From the NCBI RefSeq assembly GCF_900114615.1, contig NZ_FOTS01000015.1, forward strand, positions 45,971 through 109,970: a DNA stretch of 64,000 bases, in the 5' to 3' direction. A program made the position numbers and the translations under genes. This DNA is from Pelosinus propionicus DSM 13327 (GTDB lineage Bacteria > Bacillota > Negativicutes > DSM-13327). Position 1 is the stretch's first letter. The number at the start of each line of letters is the position of its first letter. This document shows, in pieces, positions 19,551-29,949 of this stretch. The notes under the pieces were generated by a model. That model was not told the DNA's origin. It saw nothing but the letters and a program-made list of their open reading frames with translations, and did no database searches.

Positions 19551-19973
19551 ATGTTAGTAAATAAAAAACAAGATTGGGATATTTATCAACAACCAGAAGT
19601 CCCATCCATTAAAAAAAAATACTTAGTAAAACCTGATATTGCGCTACGAGTGAAATGCTTAGCAACAGTTATGATGATTATAGTAGCAGCCATGTTTTTT
19701 ACTGCATCAAGCGAAGTAATTATACGCTCTGGTTATGAGTTAGTACAAATGAAGATAGAAGTAATTAAATTAGAAAAGGAAAATGAATTATTGCAATTGG
19801 ATATTGCGAAATTAAAATCACCACAGCGTATTCAAAAGATAGCTACAGCTGAGCTAGGTATGGTAATGCCGCAAAATGTGTATTGTGCGGAAAGTTCTTC
19901 TAAAGCTCATAATTTGAATGCTGAAGGAGAAAAAAGCATAGTAAGTATGTTACTAAATCGTAAGAGTCAATAA
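19551..19973 (+). CDS. ftsL: Cell division protein FtsL-like
   Basis: 140 aa bitopic membrane protein: basic cytoplasmic N-terminus, one membrane helix (about 40-60), then a leucine-zipper-like coiled coil (about 68-95) with KIEVIKLEKENELLQLDI, and the IATAELGMVMP segment typical of FtsL/DivIC. Works with FtsQ and FtsB/DivIC in the divisome. Sequence identity in this family is low; position between rsmH and the PBP supports the call. Confidence 0.88.
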   Translation: MLVNKKQDWDIYQQPEVPSIKKKYLVKPDIALRVKCLATVMMIIVAAMFFTASSEVIIRSGYELVQMKIEVIKLEKENELLQLDIAKLKSPQRIQKIATAELGMVMPQNVYCAESSSKAHNLNAEGEKSIVSMLLNRKSQ

Positions 19974-19995
19974 TTAAAAATTGGGGGAGTGCCCA

Positions 19996-22083
19996 TTGGC
20001 GTCATCATCACATGTTACCATTAGGAAAAGGGTGGCCTGTCTTTTTCTTCTGATTGCGGTAATTATGTCAGGACTTGGTTTTCGTCTAATGTATCTCCAA
20101 TTTTACAAAAGCAATTGGTTAACCGAAAATGCTCTAGACCAGCGAGTGAGAGATATTCCTGTAGAGGCAAAACGTGGCACAATTTTTGATCGTAACGGGA
20201 GAGAGCTTGGTGTGAGTATAAGCACTGAATCTGTATACGCAATACCAGCAGAAATAGTAGATGTAGAAGGAACGGCAGCCAGATTGGCTGCTATTTTGAC
20301 GTTAGACAGGGATAAATTAGCGGCAAAATTGAAAAGACGTCAAGCGTTTACATGGGTGAAGCGTAAAGTAGATAGAGAAATCGCCAAAGAAATACATATG
20401 CTTAATTTACCGGGAATTGGATTGACCCAGGAAAATCAGCGTTATTACCCTAATGACAATTTAGCAGCTCATATACTGGGGTTTACCGGGATTGATAGTC
20501 AGGGGCTAGATGGAGTAGAGTTAACTTTTGACAGCTATTTGAAAGGACGCAGCGGAAGTATTGTGGTGGAATATGATGCTCGAGGCCAGGAGATACCTTA
20601 TGCATCTCATCAATTTATAAAGCCTGTAGAAGGGCATAATATTTATTTAACCATTGATATCGTAATTCAACAAATCATTGAACGTGAGCTTGAAAAAGTA
20701 ATGCAAGATACGAAGGCGCAAGCAGCTACGATTATTGCTATAGAGCCTAGCACTGGGGAAATATTAGCCTTAGCGAATCGACCGGACTATAATCCAAATA
20801 GTTTTGCAGAATTTTCACCTAAATTATGGAGAAATATTGCTGTTTCTAATGCTTATGAGCCAGGATCTACCTTTAAGATTCTTACTACAACAGCAGCATT
20901 AGGAGAGAAAGTCGTGAGTCTTAATGAACGTTTTTTTGATCCAGGATCTGTAGAAGTTCAAGGGCGAACTATTCATTGCTGGAAAGATGGCGGGCATGGA
21001 AGTCAAACCTTCCAAGAGGTAGTTGAAAACTCTTGTAATGTTGGTTTCGTAAATGTTGGCCTTCGATTAGGCGTTGAGTCTTTTTATAAATATTTTACTG
21101 CTTTTGGTTTAGGTAAACATACGAATGTTGATCTGCCAGGGGAAGCAAAAGGGATCATTATTGAGCAATCACAAGTTAAGCCGATTAATATTGCAACCAT
21201 GTCTATGGGGCAAAGTATAGCGGTAACCCCGTTGCAGTTAGTAACAGCAGTAGCAGCGGTAGCTAACGACGGGCAAAGGCTTAGACCCCAAATTGTTCGA
21301 GAGGTAAGAGGGAAAGATGGCGAAATCATTCGTGGTTTCACTCCCGATATTATCAATCAAGTTGTTGATGTGGAAACTGCTCAGGAAGTTAAAAAGGTAT
21401 TAGAAAGCGTTGTAGCAAATGGTACAGGGAAAAATGCTTATATCGAAGGATTTCGTATTGCAGGTAAGACTGGTACGGCTCAGAAAGTCGGGGCTGGAGG
21501 TTATATGCCAGGAAAATATGTCGCTTCTTTTGTTGGATTTGCACCAGCTGATAAGCCGCAGATTGTAATGGTTGTCATCATTGATGAACCTGTAGGCTTA
21601 TATTATGGTGGTCAAATAGCAGCTCCTGTTTTTACGGGCATAATGAATGATGTTTTACAATATTTAAAGATTGCACCCAAAATTACAGAAGCAGAAACAA
21701 GTACAACTAAAGAGACTCATGTAATTGTGCCAAGTGTGATAAACTTATTAGTTGCAGAAGCAACGCAGGAACTGAAAAAATCTGGTTTATCTGTAAGAGT
21801 TGAGGAGGCAGGTGAACGCGTGGCGGATCAGATACCAAAACCAGGCAGTCGCATACCAAAAGATTCGAGTGTATTATTATATACTATGACTCCAAGATAC
21901 GGAGCTGGCGAGATTACTGTTCCTGATTGTACTGGGCAGTCGCTGCGTGAGGCAGCAGATACATTAGCCGAAGTAGGATTGCGTATAAAACCTATAGGGG
22001 TGGGAATAAAATCAATAAGACAGGAACCTTTAGCAGGCAGCAAGGCATTGCCAGGAAGTGAAATTACAATGTATTTTGAATAG
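19996..22083 (+). CDS. Class B penicillin-binding protein with PASTA domains (SpoVD/PBP2B type)
   Basis: 695 aa. N-terminal membrane anchor, dimerisation domain, transpeptidase domain with the acyl-enzyme Ser291 in GSTFK, then SCN and KTGTA motifs, and two C-terminal PASTA domains (about 575-695). Crosslinks peptidoglycan at the septum or in the spore cortex. It sits in the ftsI position, so it could serve vegetative division, sporulation or both. TTG 19996 has GGGGGAG 7 bases upstream and is preferred over TTG 19981. Confidence 0.93.
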   Translation: MASSSHVTIRKRVACLFLLIAVIMSGLGFRLMYLQFYKSNWLTENALDQRVRDIPVEAKRGTIFDRNGRELGVSISTESVYAIPAEIVDVEGTAARLAAILTLDRDKLAAKLKRRQAFTWVKRKVDREIAKEIHMLNLPGIGLTQENQRYYPNDNLAAHILGFTGIDSQGLDGVELTFDSYLKGRSGSIVVEYDARGQEIPYASHQFIKPVEGHNIYLTIDIVIQQIIERELEKVMQDTKAQAATIIAIEPSTGEILALANRPDYNPNSFAEFSPKLWRNIAVSNAYEPGSTFKILTTTAALGEKVVSLNERFFDPGSVEVQGRTIHCWKDGGHGSQTFQEVVENSCNVGFVNVGLRLGVESFYKYFTAFGLGKHTNVDLPGEAKGIIIEQSQVKPINIATMSMGQSIAVTPLQLVTAVAAVANDGQRLRPQIVREVRGKDGEIIRGFTPDIINQVVDVETAQEVKKVLESVVANGTGKNAYIEGFRIAGKTGTAQKVGAGGYMPGKYVASFVGFAPADKPQIVMVVIIDEPVGLYYGGQIAAPVFTGIMNDVLQYLKIAPKITEAETSTTKETHVIVPSVINLLVAEATQELKKSGLSVRVEEAGERVADQIPKPGSRIPKDSSVLLYTMTPRYGAGEITVPDCTGQSLREAADTLAEVGLRIKPIGVGIKSIRQEPLAGSKALPGSEITMYFE

Positions 22084-22223
22084 TTTTTTAAAATAAAAAA
22101 ATTGTAATTAAATAAGATAAGTAAATTTAAGAATTTGAAAGTGTACTGATATGGTAATCTGCACATGGTTATGATAATATTGGTAACAATGGTAATAATA
22201 GTTGACATGTAGGAGGTATTTTC

Positions 22224-23726
22224 ATGAAAAAAAAATTACAAGACTTAATAGATTTATTACCAAAGGCGATAATAGAAGGAAATAAAGAAGTTACAGAAAC
22301 AATAATTACAGATTTAGCACAAGATTCTCGTAAAATTACACCAGGTACTTTATTTGTTTGCTTATCTGGTGCTAAAACAGATGGTCACGACTATATTGTG
22401 CAGGCCTATCACCAAGGTGCAGTAGCCGTTTTGGTTGAAAAAGATATTGATATCATCCCTCAGGGGTTAATCGTCATAAAAGTAGCGAATACACGGGAAG
22501 CGATGATGAAGATTGCTCCATTTTTCTTCGAATTTCCAAGTTGCAAATTACGTATGATTGGAGTTACGGGGACAAATGGGAAAACCACCACCACTTATTT
22601 AATAAGAAGTATATTACAACAGGCTGGTTTTCAAGTAGGAGTAATCGGAACCATTCAAAATAGTATTGGTGATAAAATAGTACCTACTCAAAATACTACA
22701 CCTGATGTTATTGATTTACAAAGACTGCTAGCCCAGATGGCAGAAGCTAATATGGATTATGTAGTTATGGAAGTTTCTTCTCATGCTCTAGCTCTTAATC
22801 GAGTGGCTGGTTGTGAATTTGATGTCGGTATCTTTACGAATATGACTCGTGATCATTTAGATTTTCATGTAACTTTTGAACGGTATTTAGAAGCAAAAAC
22901 AAGATTATTTCAATTACTTAGCAGTACGGAGAACCAGAAAAAGGGCAAGACTGCTATACTTAATACAGATGATAAGGCGGCTGCATTTATTTTAGAACGT
23001 ACTGAATGCAAAACGATTACATATGGTATTGAAAAACATGCAGATCTACAGGCTCAGAATGCAAATATACAGGCTAAAGGCACAAAAATTGATATTGCTG
23101 GTTCTTTTGGTATCATGCCATTACAACTTAAAATAACTGGATTATTCAACGTGTATAATGTGTTAGCGGCAGTAGGCGCAGCTTTAGCTGAAGGGATTGA
23201 TGCTTCTATAATTAAAGCTGCACTGGAAAAGTTTCAAAGCGTATCAGGCAGATTTGAGCTGGTAGATGAGGGGCAGCCTTTTAGTGTTATTGTTGATTAC
23301 GCGCATACGCCGGATGGATTAGAGAATATTTTAAAGACTGCTCAGCAGATTGCAAAAAAACGTATTATTGTTGTTTTTGGTTGTGGCGGCGATCGTGATA
23401 AGACGAAAAGGCCAATTATGGGGAGATTAGCTGTACAATATGGCAATGTTGTAATTGCAACCTCTGATAATCCTCGGACAGAAGATCCTGAGACGATTCT
23501 AAATGAAATCGAAGCGGGAATTCGAGAATTGTTAATACCAGGGAAAATCTATGAGAAAATTAGTGATAGACGCCAAGCTATTGAACGTGCTTTGCATGTG
23601 GCAGAAATGGATGATATTGTAATCATTGCTGGTAAAGGGCATGAGAATTATCAAATTCTAAAAGATAGAACGATTTCATTTGATGATAAAGAAGTTGTAA
23701 AAACTATCATCCAGGAGATGAAATAA
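22224..23726 (+). CDS. murE: UDP-MurNAc-L-Ala-D-Glu ligase, meso-DAP type
   Basis: Adds the third amino acid to the cytoplasmic peptidoglycan precursor. ATP-binding GTNGKTTTTY near residue 114. The substrate motif reads DNPR (near residue 413), which in this family selects meso-diaminopimelate rather than lysine. So the cell wall is probably DAP type, as expected for Negativicutes. 500 aa; GGAGG 7 bases before the ATG. The stop overlaps the murF start by one base (TAATG). Confidence 0.96.
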   Translation: MKKKLQDLIDLLPKAIIEGNKEVTETIITDLAQDSRKITPGTLFVCLSGAKTDGHDYIVQAYHQGAVAVLVEKDIDIIPQGLIVIKVANTREAMMKIAPFFFEFPSCKLRMIGVTGTNGKTTTTYLIRSILQQAGFQVGVIGTIQNSIGDKIVPTQNTTPDVIDLQRLLAQMAEANMDYVVMEVSSHALALNRVAGCEFDVGIFTNMTRDHLDFHVTFERYLEAKTRLFQLLSSTENQKKGKTAILNTDDKAAAFILERTECKTITYGIEKHADLQAQNANIQAKGTKIDIAGSFGIMPLQLKITGLFNVYNVLAAVGAALAEGIDASIIKAALEKFQSVSGRFELVDEGQPFSVIVDYAHTPDGLENILKTAQQIAKKRIIVVFGCGGDRDKTKRPIMGRLAVQYGNVVIATSDNPRTEDPETILNEIEAGIRELLIPGKIYEKISDRRQAIERALHVAEMDDIVIIAGKGHENYQILKDRTISFDDKEVVKTIIQEMK

Positions 23727-25087
23727 TGGCAGAATTTACAGTTGAAGAAGTTTGTCTTGCTACAAAAGGAACTCTAATTGTTTCTACCCAACCAAAGGGA
23801 TTTACAGGCGTTTCTACAGATACGCGTACGGTGCAAAAAGGTGACTTGTTTATTCCGCTAATTGGTGAAAATTTTGACGGGCATGAGTTTATTCAACAAG
23901 CGATAGAAAAGGGTGCACGTGGTGTTATTTTTAGCCATAAAGACATATTGCTGCCACAGCACATTACAGCTATATTTGTTGACGATACCTTGTTAGCGCT
24001 GCAAGATTTGGCATGTTTTCATCGTCAGCGTTTTACCATACCGGTCGTAGCGATTACCGGATCTAATGGTAAAACCACGACAAAAGATATGGCTGCAGCT
24101 GTATTATCCAATCATTTTCATGTATTAAAAACAGAGGCAAATTATAATAATGAAATTGGGCTGCCATTGACGCTGCTGCAGCTTACTCAGGAACATGAGG
24201 TCGCAGTGGTGGAAATGGGAATGCGGGGCAAAGGGCAAATCCGCCAATTAGCCAATATTGCATTACCCACAATTGCTATCATAACAAATGTTGGTGAGAC
24301 CCATCTTGAACTACTGGGATCCATAGAAGAGATTGCTGCTGCTAAAGCGGAATTACTGGAAGTAATACCAGAAAATGGTCTATCGATATTAAATGGTGAC
24401 AATATATATGTGCGGGAAAAGGCTAAACAAGCAAAGAGTCGTATAGTATTTTTTGGGCTGCAAAAAGGTGATATTAAAGCTGATAATATTCATATAAAAT
24501 CCCAGAGTGTAGATTTTGTGTGCCGCTCCACGAATAATGCTGCTTTTACAGTAGACATACCAACGACCGGTAAACATAATATTTATAATGCTTTAGCTGC
24601 AATTGCCGTAGGCATGGAATTAGGAATGAATACTGATAGTATCGTTTCAGGATTTAGAGGGTTTAATGCTAGTCCTATGAGGTTACACATTGAAAGAATT
24701 GGTGACTACTTGGTTGTGAATGATGCATATAATGCGAGTCCTATGTCTATGGTAGCCGCTATTGATACAATGCTTGAAGTTGCAAAAGGCCGAAAAGTGG
24801 TTGTGCTTGGCGATATGTTAGAATTAGGATCGATTGCAGTATCTGCTCATGAAGCCATCGGGGAAAAACTAGCTCAATGTGGGATTGAAATTGTTGTAAC
24901 AGTCGGAGAGTTAGCGGTCAGCATTGCTAATAAAGCAAGTTTCTGCGGTATAAGTCATGTTGTGAGCTGCTCTAATCATGAGCAAGCGCAAGCAGAATTA
25001 AAGAAGCTGCTTGTACCTGGTGACACGATCTTGATAAAAGGATCAAGAGGAATGAAGATGGAAAAAATTATTAATATGTTCTTATAA
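23726..25087 (+). CDS. murF: UDP-MurNAc-tripeptide--D-Ala-D-Ala ligase
   Basis: Attaches D-alanyl-D-alanine to the tripeptide precursor in the cytoplasm. The P-loop GSNGKTTTKD is near residue 112, with the NYNNEIG substrate motif after it, and the ligase family C-terminal Rossmann part (VLGDMLELG). 453 aa, normal. Translationally coupled to murE. Confidence 0.97.
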   Translation: MAEFTVEEVCLATKGTLIVSTQPKGFTGVSTDTRTVQKGDLFIPLIGENFDGHEFIQQAIEKGARGVIFSHKDILLPQHITAIFVDDTLLALQDLACFHRQRFTIPVVAITGSNGKTTTKDMAAAVLSNHFHVLKTEANYNNEIGLPLTLLQLTQEHEVAVVEMGMRGKGQIRQLANIALPTIAIITNVGETHLELLGSIEEIAAAKAELLEVIPENGLSILNGDNIYVREKAKQAKSRIVFFGLQKGDIKADNIHIKSQSVDFVCRSTNNAAFTVDIPTTGKHNIYNALAAIAVGMELGMNTDSIVSGFRGFNASPMRLHIERIGDYLVVNDAYNASPMSMVAAIDTMLEVAKGRKVVVLGDMLELGSIAVSAHEAIGEKLAQCGIEIVVTVGELAVSIANKASFCGISHVVSCSNHEQAQAELKKLLVPGDTILIKGSRGMKMEKIINMFL

Positions 25088-25090
25088 AAA

Positions 25091-25144
25091 CTGTTTTAAA
25101 AATGCAAAGATGCTAAGCGTCTAATAAAAATGTTTTTAAAACAG
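25091..25144. repeat. Inverted repeat between murF and mraY
   Basis: Perfect 12-bp arms CTGTTTTAAAAA (25091-25102) and TTTTTAAAACAG (25133-25144), with an inner GATGC/GCGTC pair. It lies just upstream of the mraY ribosome site. Could be a weak attenuator or message-processing hairpin; no good T-run follows. Confidence 0.6.
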
Positions 25145-25169
25145 GAACTGAAGGGTTTGGAGGTTGAAT

Positions 25170-26144
25170 ATGCAGGAGTTGTTATATGCTTCAGCGATGG
25201 CATTTATCATAGCTTTAATTATCGGACCCCTGATAATTCCTGTACTTAGCAGGTTGAAGTTTGGGCAAAGTATTAGACAAGAAGGTCCTGAAAGTCATTA
25301 TGCTAAAGCTGGTACACCAACAATGGGCGGTATTATTATCTTAATTGCTCTTATTATTCCCGTTCTTATCTATGGTGGTAAGAGTCCGGAAATTTGGTTA
25401 GCCTTATTTGTAACCATTGGGCATGGACTAATTGGTTTTTTAGATGATTTTATTAAAGTTGTCTTAAAACGTTCATTAGGGTTAAAAGCAAGGCAAAAAC
25501 TATTAGGGCAAATTTTTATGGCTGTTGCCTTGGCGTATATTGTTACTACTTATATGGGACGGGGCACTGATGTATGGGTGCCTTTAGCGGGCTTTACTGT
25601 TGATTTTGGTCCATTGTACTATGTGTTAATTTTTTTAGTGTTAATAGGTACTACCAATGCAGTGAATCTTACAGATGGGCTTGATGGTTTGGCTGCTGGA
25701 ACGACTACGGTAGCAGCAGTAGCATATGCGGTAATTGCTATGAGTTTTGCAAAACCTGATTTGGCTATTTTTTGTGTAGCATTAGCTGGTGCAAGCCTTG
25801 GTTTTTTGAAATATAATGCAAATCCTGCCAAAGTATTTATGGGGGATACTGGTTCATTGGCTTTAGGGGGAGCCCTGGCTGCTGTAGCAGTGATGACCAA
25901 AACGGAATTATTACTTGTTATTGTTGGAGGGGTTTTTGTACTTGAAGCCTGTTCTGTAATTATTCAAGTGGTGTCATTTAAGTTAACAGGCAAGCGAGTA
26001 TTTCGTATGAGTCCCATACATCATCATTTCGAATTGGCAGGTTGGTCTGAAAAAAAAGTAGTTACGGTATTTTGGTTAGCAGGTGTTATTTGTAGTCTTA
26101 TCGCTTTAATTATTCTAGTCGCTAGTCAAACTGGAGGAATATAA
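25170..26144 (+). CDS. mraY: Phospho-N-acetylmuramoyl-pentapeptide-transferase
   Basis: Transfers phospho-MurNAc-pentapeptide to undecaprenyl phosphate, making lipid I at the membrane. About ten membrane segments. GTPTMGG near residue 48, the Asp-rich GFLDDFIK loop, NLTDGLDGLA, and the C-terminal HHHFE motif are all present. The ATG at 25170 has GGAGG 6 bases upstream; TTG 25164 directly abuts that site. 324 aa. Confidence 0.97.
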   Translation: MQELLYASAMAFIIALIIGPLIIPVLSRLKFGQSIRQEGPESHYAKAGTPTMGGIIILIALIIPVLIYGGKSPEIWLALFVTIGHGLIGFLDDFIKVVLKRSLGLKARQKLLGQIFMAVALAYIVTTYMGRGTDVWVPLAGFTVDFGPLYYVLIFLVLIGTTNAVNLTDGLDGLAAGTTTVAAVAYAVIAMSFAKPDLAIFCVALAGASLGFLKYNANPAKVFMGDTGSLALGGALAAVAVMTKTELLLVIVGGVFVLEACSVIIQVVSFKLTGKRVFRMSPIHHHFELAGWSEKKVVTVFWLAGVICSLIALIILVASQTGGI

Positions 26145-26145
26145 A

Positions 26146-27501
26146 ATGCAATTTAAGGGAACAAAGATCTTAGTACTTGGTGCTGGTATTAGCGGTATCT
26201 CTGTTGCCTGTGTTTTACAAAATCGTGGAGCGCAGGTAACATTAAGCGATTCTAAATCAGCAGAATTATTAAAGAATAAGGATTTATCGGCGATACATCA
26301 ATGTGGAGTAAATCTTGCGTTGGGGCAACAGGGAGAGGGCTTACTTCGGGATATAGACTATATCGTACTGTCTCCTGGGATATCAATTGAAATTCCATTA
26401 GTACAATTTGCTAAAGCTAAAAATATTACAGTCATGAGTGAAATTGAAGTAGCATATCAATTGTGTACAGCACCTATTGTGGCTATTACAGGTACAAATG
26501 GTAAGACAACAACAACAACATTGGTTGGTGAAATGGTAAAAACAACAGATCGCAATGTTGTTGTAGGAGGAAATATTGGTTTAGCATTATCACAAGAAGT
26601 GGCTGAAGTTGGTGAAAATGGTATAGTTGTAGCTGAAATATCCAGTTTTCAATTAGAAGGTAGTCTGCAGTTTAGGCCTCGCGTGGCTGCTATTTTAAAT
26701 ATAACTCCAGATCATTTAGATCGACATCATTCATTAGAGAATTATATTGCGATGAAAGAACGTATTTTTGCAAATCAAACAAAAGATGATTATATCGTTT
26801 TAAATTATGATGATTTAACTGTACGAGAAATGGCAAAAAAAGTCCCTTCTAAGGTTTTCTTTTTTAGTAGGAAGGTAGAATTAGATTCAGGAATATTTGT
26901 TAAAGATGGAATGATAATTATCAAGTGGCAAGAAAAAACATATGTTGTATGTCCAATTAGTAAGATACAACTTAGAGGCGGACATAATATTGAAAATGTT
27001 CTCGCCGCTTGCGGCATTGCCTTTTTTGCAGGTGTTACTTTAATTTCTATGGTGCAGACCTTATTTAAATTTACAGGTGTTGAGCATCGAATTGAAAAAG
27101 TAGCAGTGGTTAACGGTGTGCCGTATTATAATGACTCGAAAGCAACGAATCCTGAGTCATCAATTAAAGCTTTAGAGGCTTTTGAAGAACCTATCATATT
27201 AATTGCAGGCGGACGGGATAAAAATACAGATTTAACTGTGTTTATGGAATTGATCAAGGAAAAGGTAGAGCATTTAATTTTATTAGGTGAGGCTCGGGAG
27301 CGTTTTGAAGCAGCAGCACTTCAGAATGATGTATCGCAAATCCATAATGTAAATAGTTTGACTGAAGCTGTGCAATTAGCAAATCACCTGGCAAAGGAAC
27401 CGCAAGTCGTGTTATTATCTCCGGCATGTGCTAGTTACGATATGTTTACGAGTTATGAAGAAAGGGGAAAAGTGTTCAAAAAATTAGTTTATGAATTATA
27501 G
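26146..27501 (+). CDS. murD: UDP-MurNAc-L-alanine--D-glutamate ligase
   Basis: Adds D-glutamate to the peptidoglycan precursor. N-terminal Rossmann fold with VLGAGISG near residue 10, ATP-binding GTNGKTTTTT near residue 112, and the NDSKATNP and AGGRDKN motifs in the C-terminal half. 451 aa. One base after the mraY stop. Confidence 0.97.
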   Translation: MQFKGTKILVLGAGISGISVACVLQNRGAQVTLSDSKSAELLKNKDLSAIHQCGVNLALGQQGEGLLRDIDYIVLSPGISIEIPLVQFAKAKNITVMSEIEVAYQLCTAPIVAITGTNGKTTTTTLVGEMVKTTDRNVVVGGNIGLALSQEVAEVGENGIVVAEISSFQLEGSLQFRPRVAAILNITPDHLDRHHSLENYIAMKERIFANQTKDDYIVLNYDDLTVREMAKKVPSKVFFFSRKVELDSGIFVKDGMIIIKWQEKTYVVCPISKIQLRGGHNIENVLAACGIAFFAGVTLISMVQTLFKFTGVEHRIEKVAVVNGVPYYNDSKATNPESSIKALEAFEEPIILIAGGRDKNTDLTVFMELIKEKVEHLILLGEARERFEAAALQNDVSQIHNVNSLTEAVQLANHLAKEPQVVLLSPACASYDMFTSYEERGKVFKKLVYEL

Positions 27502-27568
27502 AAAATAATTTTTTGATAATTTTGTTGAGTTGAATGTGAGTGGCATTCAATGATGGGAGGGAATTCCT

Positions 27569-28672
27569 TTGGCGGTTAGACCTAAGTCGCCGGATTTTAT
27601 TCTTTTTTTTGCTGTTATTGCATTGTTAAGTGTTGGTGTTGTAATGGTATATAGTTCGAGCGCAGTCTCAGCCTATGTCAACTTTGATGATAGTTATTAT
27701 TTTCTAAAGAGACAGCTTATTTGGGTAACTTTGGGGATTACGGTAATGCTGGTAACTCTAAACGTGGATTATCATGTATGGCGCAAATTTGCAAAACCTA
27801 CATTACTATTAACAATAGTACTTTTAATTTTGGTACTTGTACCTGGATTTGGTAAAGTTGTAAATGGAGCGCGCAGGTGGCTTGGATTTGGGTCTTTATA
27901 CTTACAACCATCGGAAATTGCTAAACTAAGCATGGTTTTATATTCTTCCGCTAGCTTAGCTCGTAATCAAGAAAAAATAAGCTCATTTATCAAAGGGGTC
28001 GTACCTCAACTACTTATCCTATTAGTTATTTTTGGATTAATTCTGAAAGAACCTGATCTTGGGACAGCATTAGCAATTGGTGGGACTGTTTTTATATTGT
28101 TGTTTACTGCAGGTGCAAGATTATCGCACCTAACCTCCCTAGGTCTTGTTGGGGTTACTGGAATTATTGCAGCCATTCTTTTAGAGCCTTATCGTTTAAA
28201 ACGGTTACTGGCCTTTAATGATCCTTGGGCTGATCCTCTCAATACGGGTTACCATATTATCCAATCTCTTTATGCTCTTGGTTCAGGTGGTTTGTTTGGT
28301 GTGGGACTTGGACGCAGTAGAGAAAAATTTTTATATCTACCAGAGCCTCATACCGATTTTATTTTTGCGATTCTAGGTGAGGAGCTTGGTTTCATTGGTA
28401 CGGTAACAGTAATTTTATTGTTCTTTTTATTTGCTTGGCGTGGATTTAAAATAGCTATTTCTGCACCTGATATTTATGGAAGTCTACTAGCTGCTGGTTT
28501 AACTACAATGATTATTATGCAAGCTCTGATGAATATAGCTGTGGTTACAGCTTCTATGCCGGTAACAGGAATCCCCTTACCGTTTATTAGCTTTGGTGGC
28601 TCTGCATTAATTTTTACTTTGTTCGGGGTAGGAATATTGTTAAATGTATCAAGGTATATTCATGATAAATAA
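27569..28672 (+). CDS. ftsW: SEDS-family peptidoglycan glycosyltransferase FtsW/SpoVE
   Basis: Polymerises lipid II glycan chains at the division septum with its partner class B PBP. 367 aa with about ten membrane segments. Conserved EPDLGTA near residue 170 and the C-terminal GIPLPFISFGGSA are visible. TTG start with GGGAGG 7 bases upstream. Only one SEDS gene is in this window, so it may do the work of both FtsW and SpoVE. Confidence 0.95.
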   Translation: MAVRPKSPDFILFFAVIALLSVGVVMVYSSSAVSAYVNFDDSYYFLKRQLIWVTLGITVMLVTLNVDYHVWRKFAKPTLLLTIVLLILVLVPGFGKVVNGARRWLGFGSLYLQPSEIAKLSMVLYSSASLARNQEKISSFIKGVVPQLLILLVIFGLILKEPDLGTALAIGGTVFILLFTAGARLSHLTSLGLVGVTGIIAAILLEPYRLKRLLAFNDPWADPLNTGYHIIQSLYALGSGGLFGVGLGRSREKFLYLPEPHTDFIFAILGEELGFIGTVTVILLFFLFAWRGFKIAISAPDIYGSLLAAGLTTMIIMQALMNIAVVTASMPVTGIPLPFISFGGSALIFTLFGVGILLNVSRYIHDK

Positions 28673-28739
28673 GGTGGCGGGTGGTAAGAATTTCTGATAA
28701 AATAATTAAAGTTTTTAGAGTTAAGGGGGCAAGTCCGAT

Positions 28740-29849
28740 ATGCGGATTATTATGTCTGGCGGGGGAACAGGTGGCCACATCTACCCCGCCATTACTATCG
28801 CTAAGGCGTTACGAGAGAAAGTTAAATACTGCGAAGTATTGTTTATAGGTACCCAAAGTGGTTTAGAAGCTGACATTATACCTAAAGAAGGATTTACGAT
28901 TCAGTTTATAGATGTAGCAGGATTTGAGAGGCGTTTGTCGGTAAAGAATATACAAACGATAGCTAAAACAATAGGAAGTATTTGGCAGTCGCAGAAAATT
29001 ATTCGGCAGTTTAAGCCCGATATTGTTATTGGGACAGGCGGTTATGTTTGTGGTCCTGTTTTATTAGCAGCCAGCCTGCTTAAAATTCCAACAATGATTC
29101 AGGAACAAAATGTAATTCCTGGTATTACGAATAAGATTTTATCTCGTTTTGTCGATAAAATTGCTTTAGGGTTTACAGAAGCAAGTGAAAATTTTCCAAA
29201 TCAAAATAAACTGTTTTTTACTGGTAATCCCATACGGCAAGAAGTTATATCTGCCAACCGAGAAGAAAGCGTAGCGGCTTTTGGTCTTGATCCCACCAAA
29301 CGTACGATATTAATATCGGGTGGCAGCAGAGGCGCTCGCAGCATTAATCAGGCAATGATAAAGGTTCATCAGTATTTTGCAGGCAGCAAAGAGATACAAC
29401 TATTGCATGTTACTGGCCAAAGCGAGTATAATGGCATAGTTGGAAAAATTACGCAATGTGGTATAGATATAACAACTGCTGGTAATATTATCATCAAACC
29501 ATATTTATACAATATGCCTCAGGCATTAGCCGTAGCTGATCTTGCGATCTTTAGGGCTGGCGCTCTTGGACTAGCTGAATTAGCAGCAAGAGGAACTCCG
29601 TCGATATTAGTCCCCTATCCATATGCTGCAGAAAACCATCAAGAGTATAACGCTAGGGCGATGGAGCAGCAAGGAGCGGCCATTTTTATTCATGACAAAG
29701 AACTCAATTACGATATACTAATTAAAAACATTAGTGAATTAATAAATAATCCGCAAAAATTAGATAAGATGTCTCGGGCAAGCAAAAAAATAGGTCGCCC
29801 TAAGGCTGCAGAGAGTATTGCCCAGATGGCTCTCAATCTAATTAAATAA
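28740..29849 (+). CDS. murG: UDP-GlcNAc:lipid I N-acetylglucosaminyltransferase
   Basis: Converts lipid I to lipid II on the inner membrane face. GT-B fold; GGGTGGHIYPA at residues 7-17, the GTGGYVCGP loop, and the donor-site FRAGALGLAELAARG motif near residue 275. In the usual FxSRAGAxTxxE text, Ser-Arg is Phe-Arg and Thr is Gly, a modest variation. 369 aa. Confidence 0.96.
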   Translation: MRIIMSGGGTGGHIYPAITIAKALREKVKYCEVLFIGTQSGLEADIIPKEGFTIQFIDVAGFERRLSVKNIQTIAKTIGSIWQSQKIIRQFKPDIVIGTGGYVCGPVLLAASLLKIPTMIQEQNVIPGITNKILSRFVDKIALGFTEASENFPNQNKLFFTGNPIRQEVISANREESVAAFGLDPTKRTILISGGSRGARSINQAMIKVHQYFAGSKEIQLLHVTGQSEYNGIVGKITQCGIDITTAGNIIIKPYLYNMPQALAVADLAIFRAGALGLAELAARGTPSILVPYPYAAENHQEYNARAMEQQGAAIFIHDKELNYDILIKNISELINNPQKLDKMSRASKKIGRPKAAESIAQMALNLIK

Positions 29850-29949
29850 CATTAAATATTACGCTGTAACACCCTTGTGATGATCTGCATACTATAAAAC
29901 ACGCATAAGAGCTGATAGGTAAGGGTGCCCAAGAAAGGGGAGACATTTT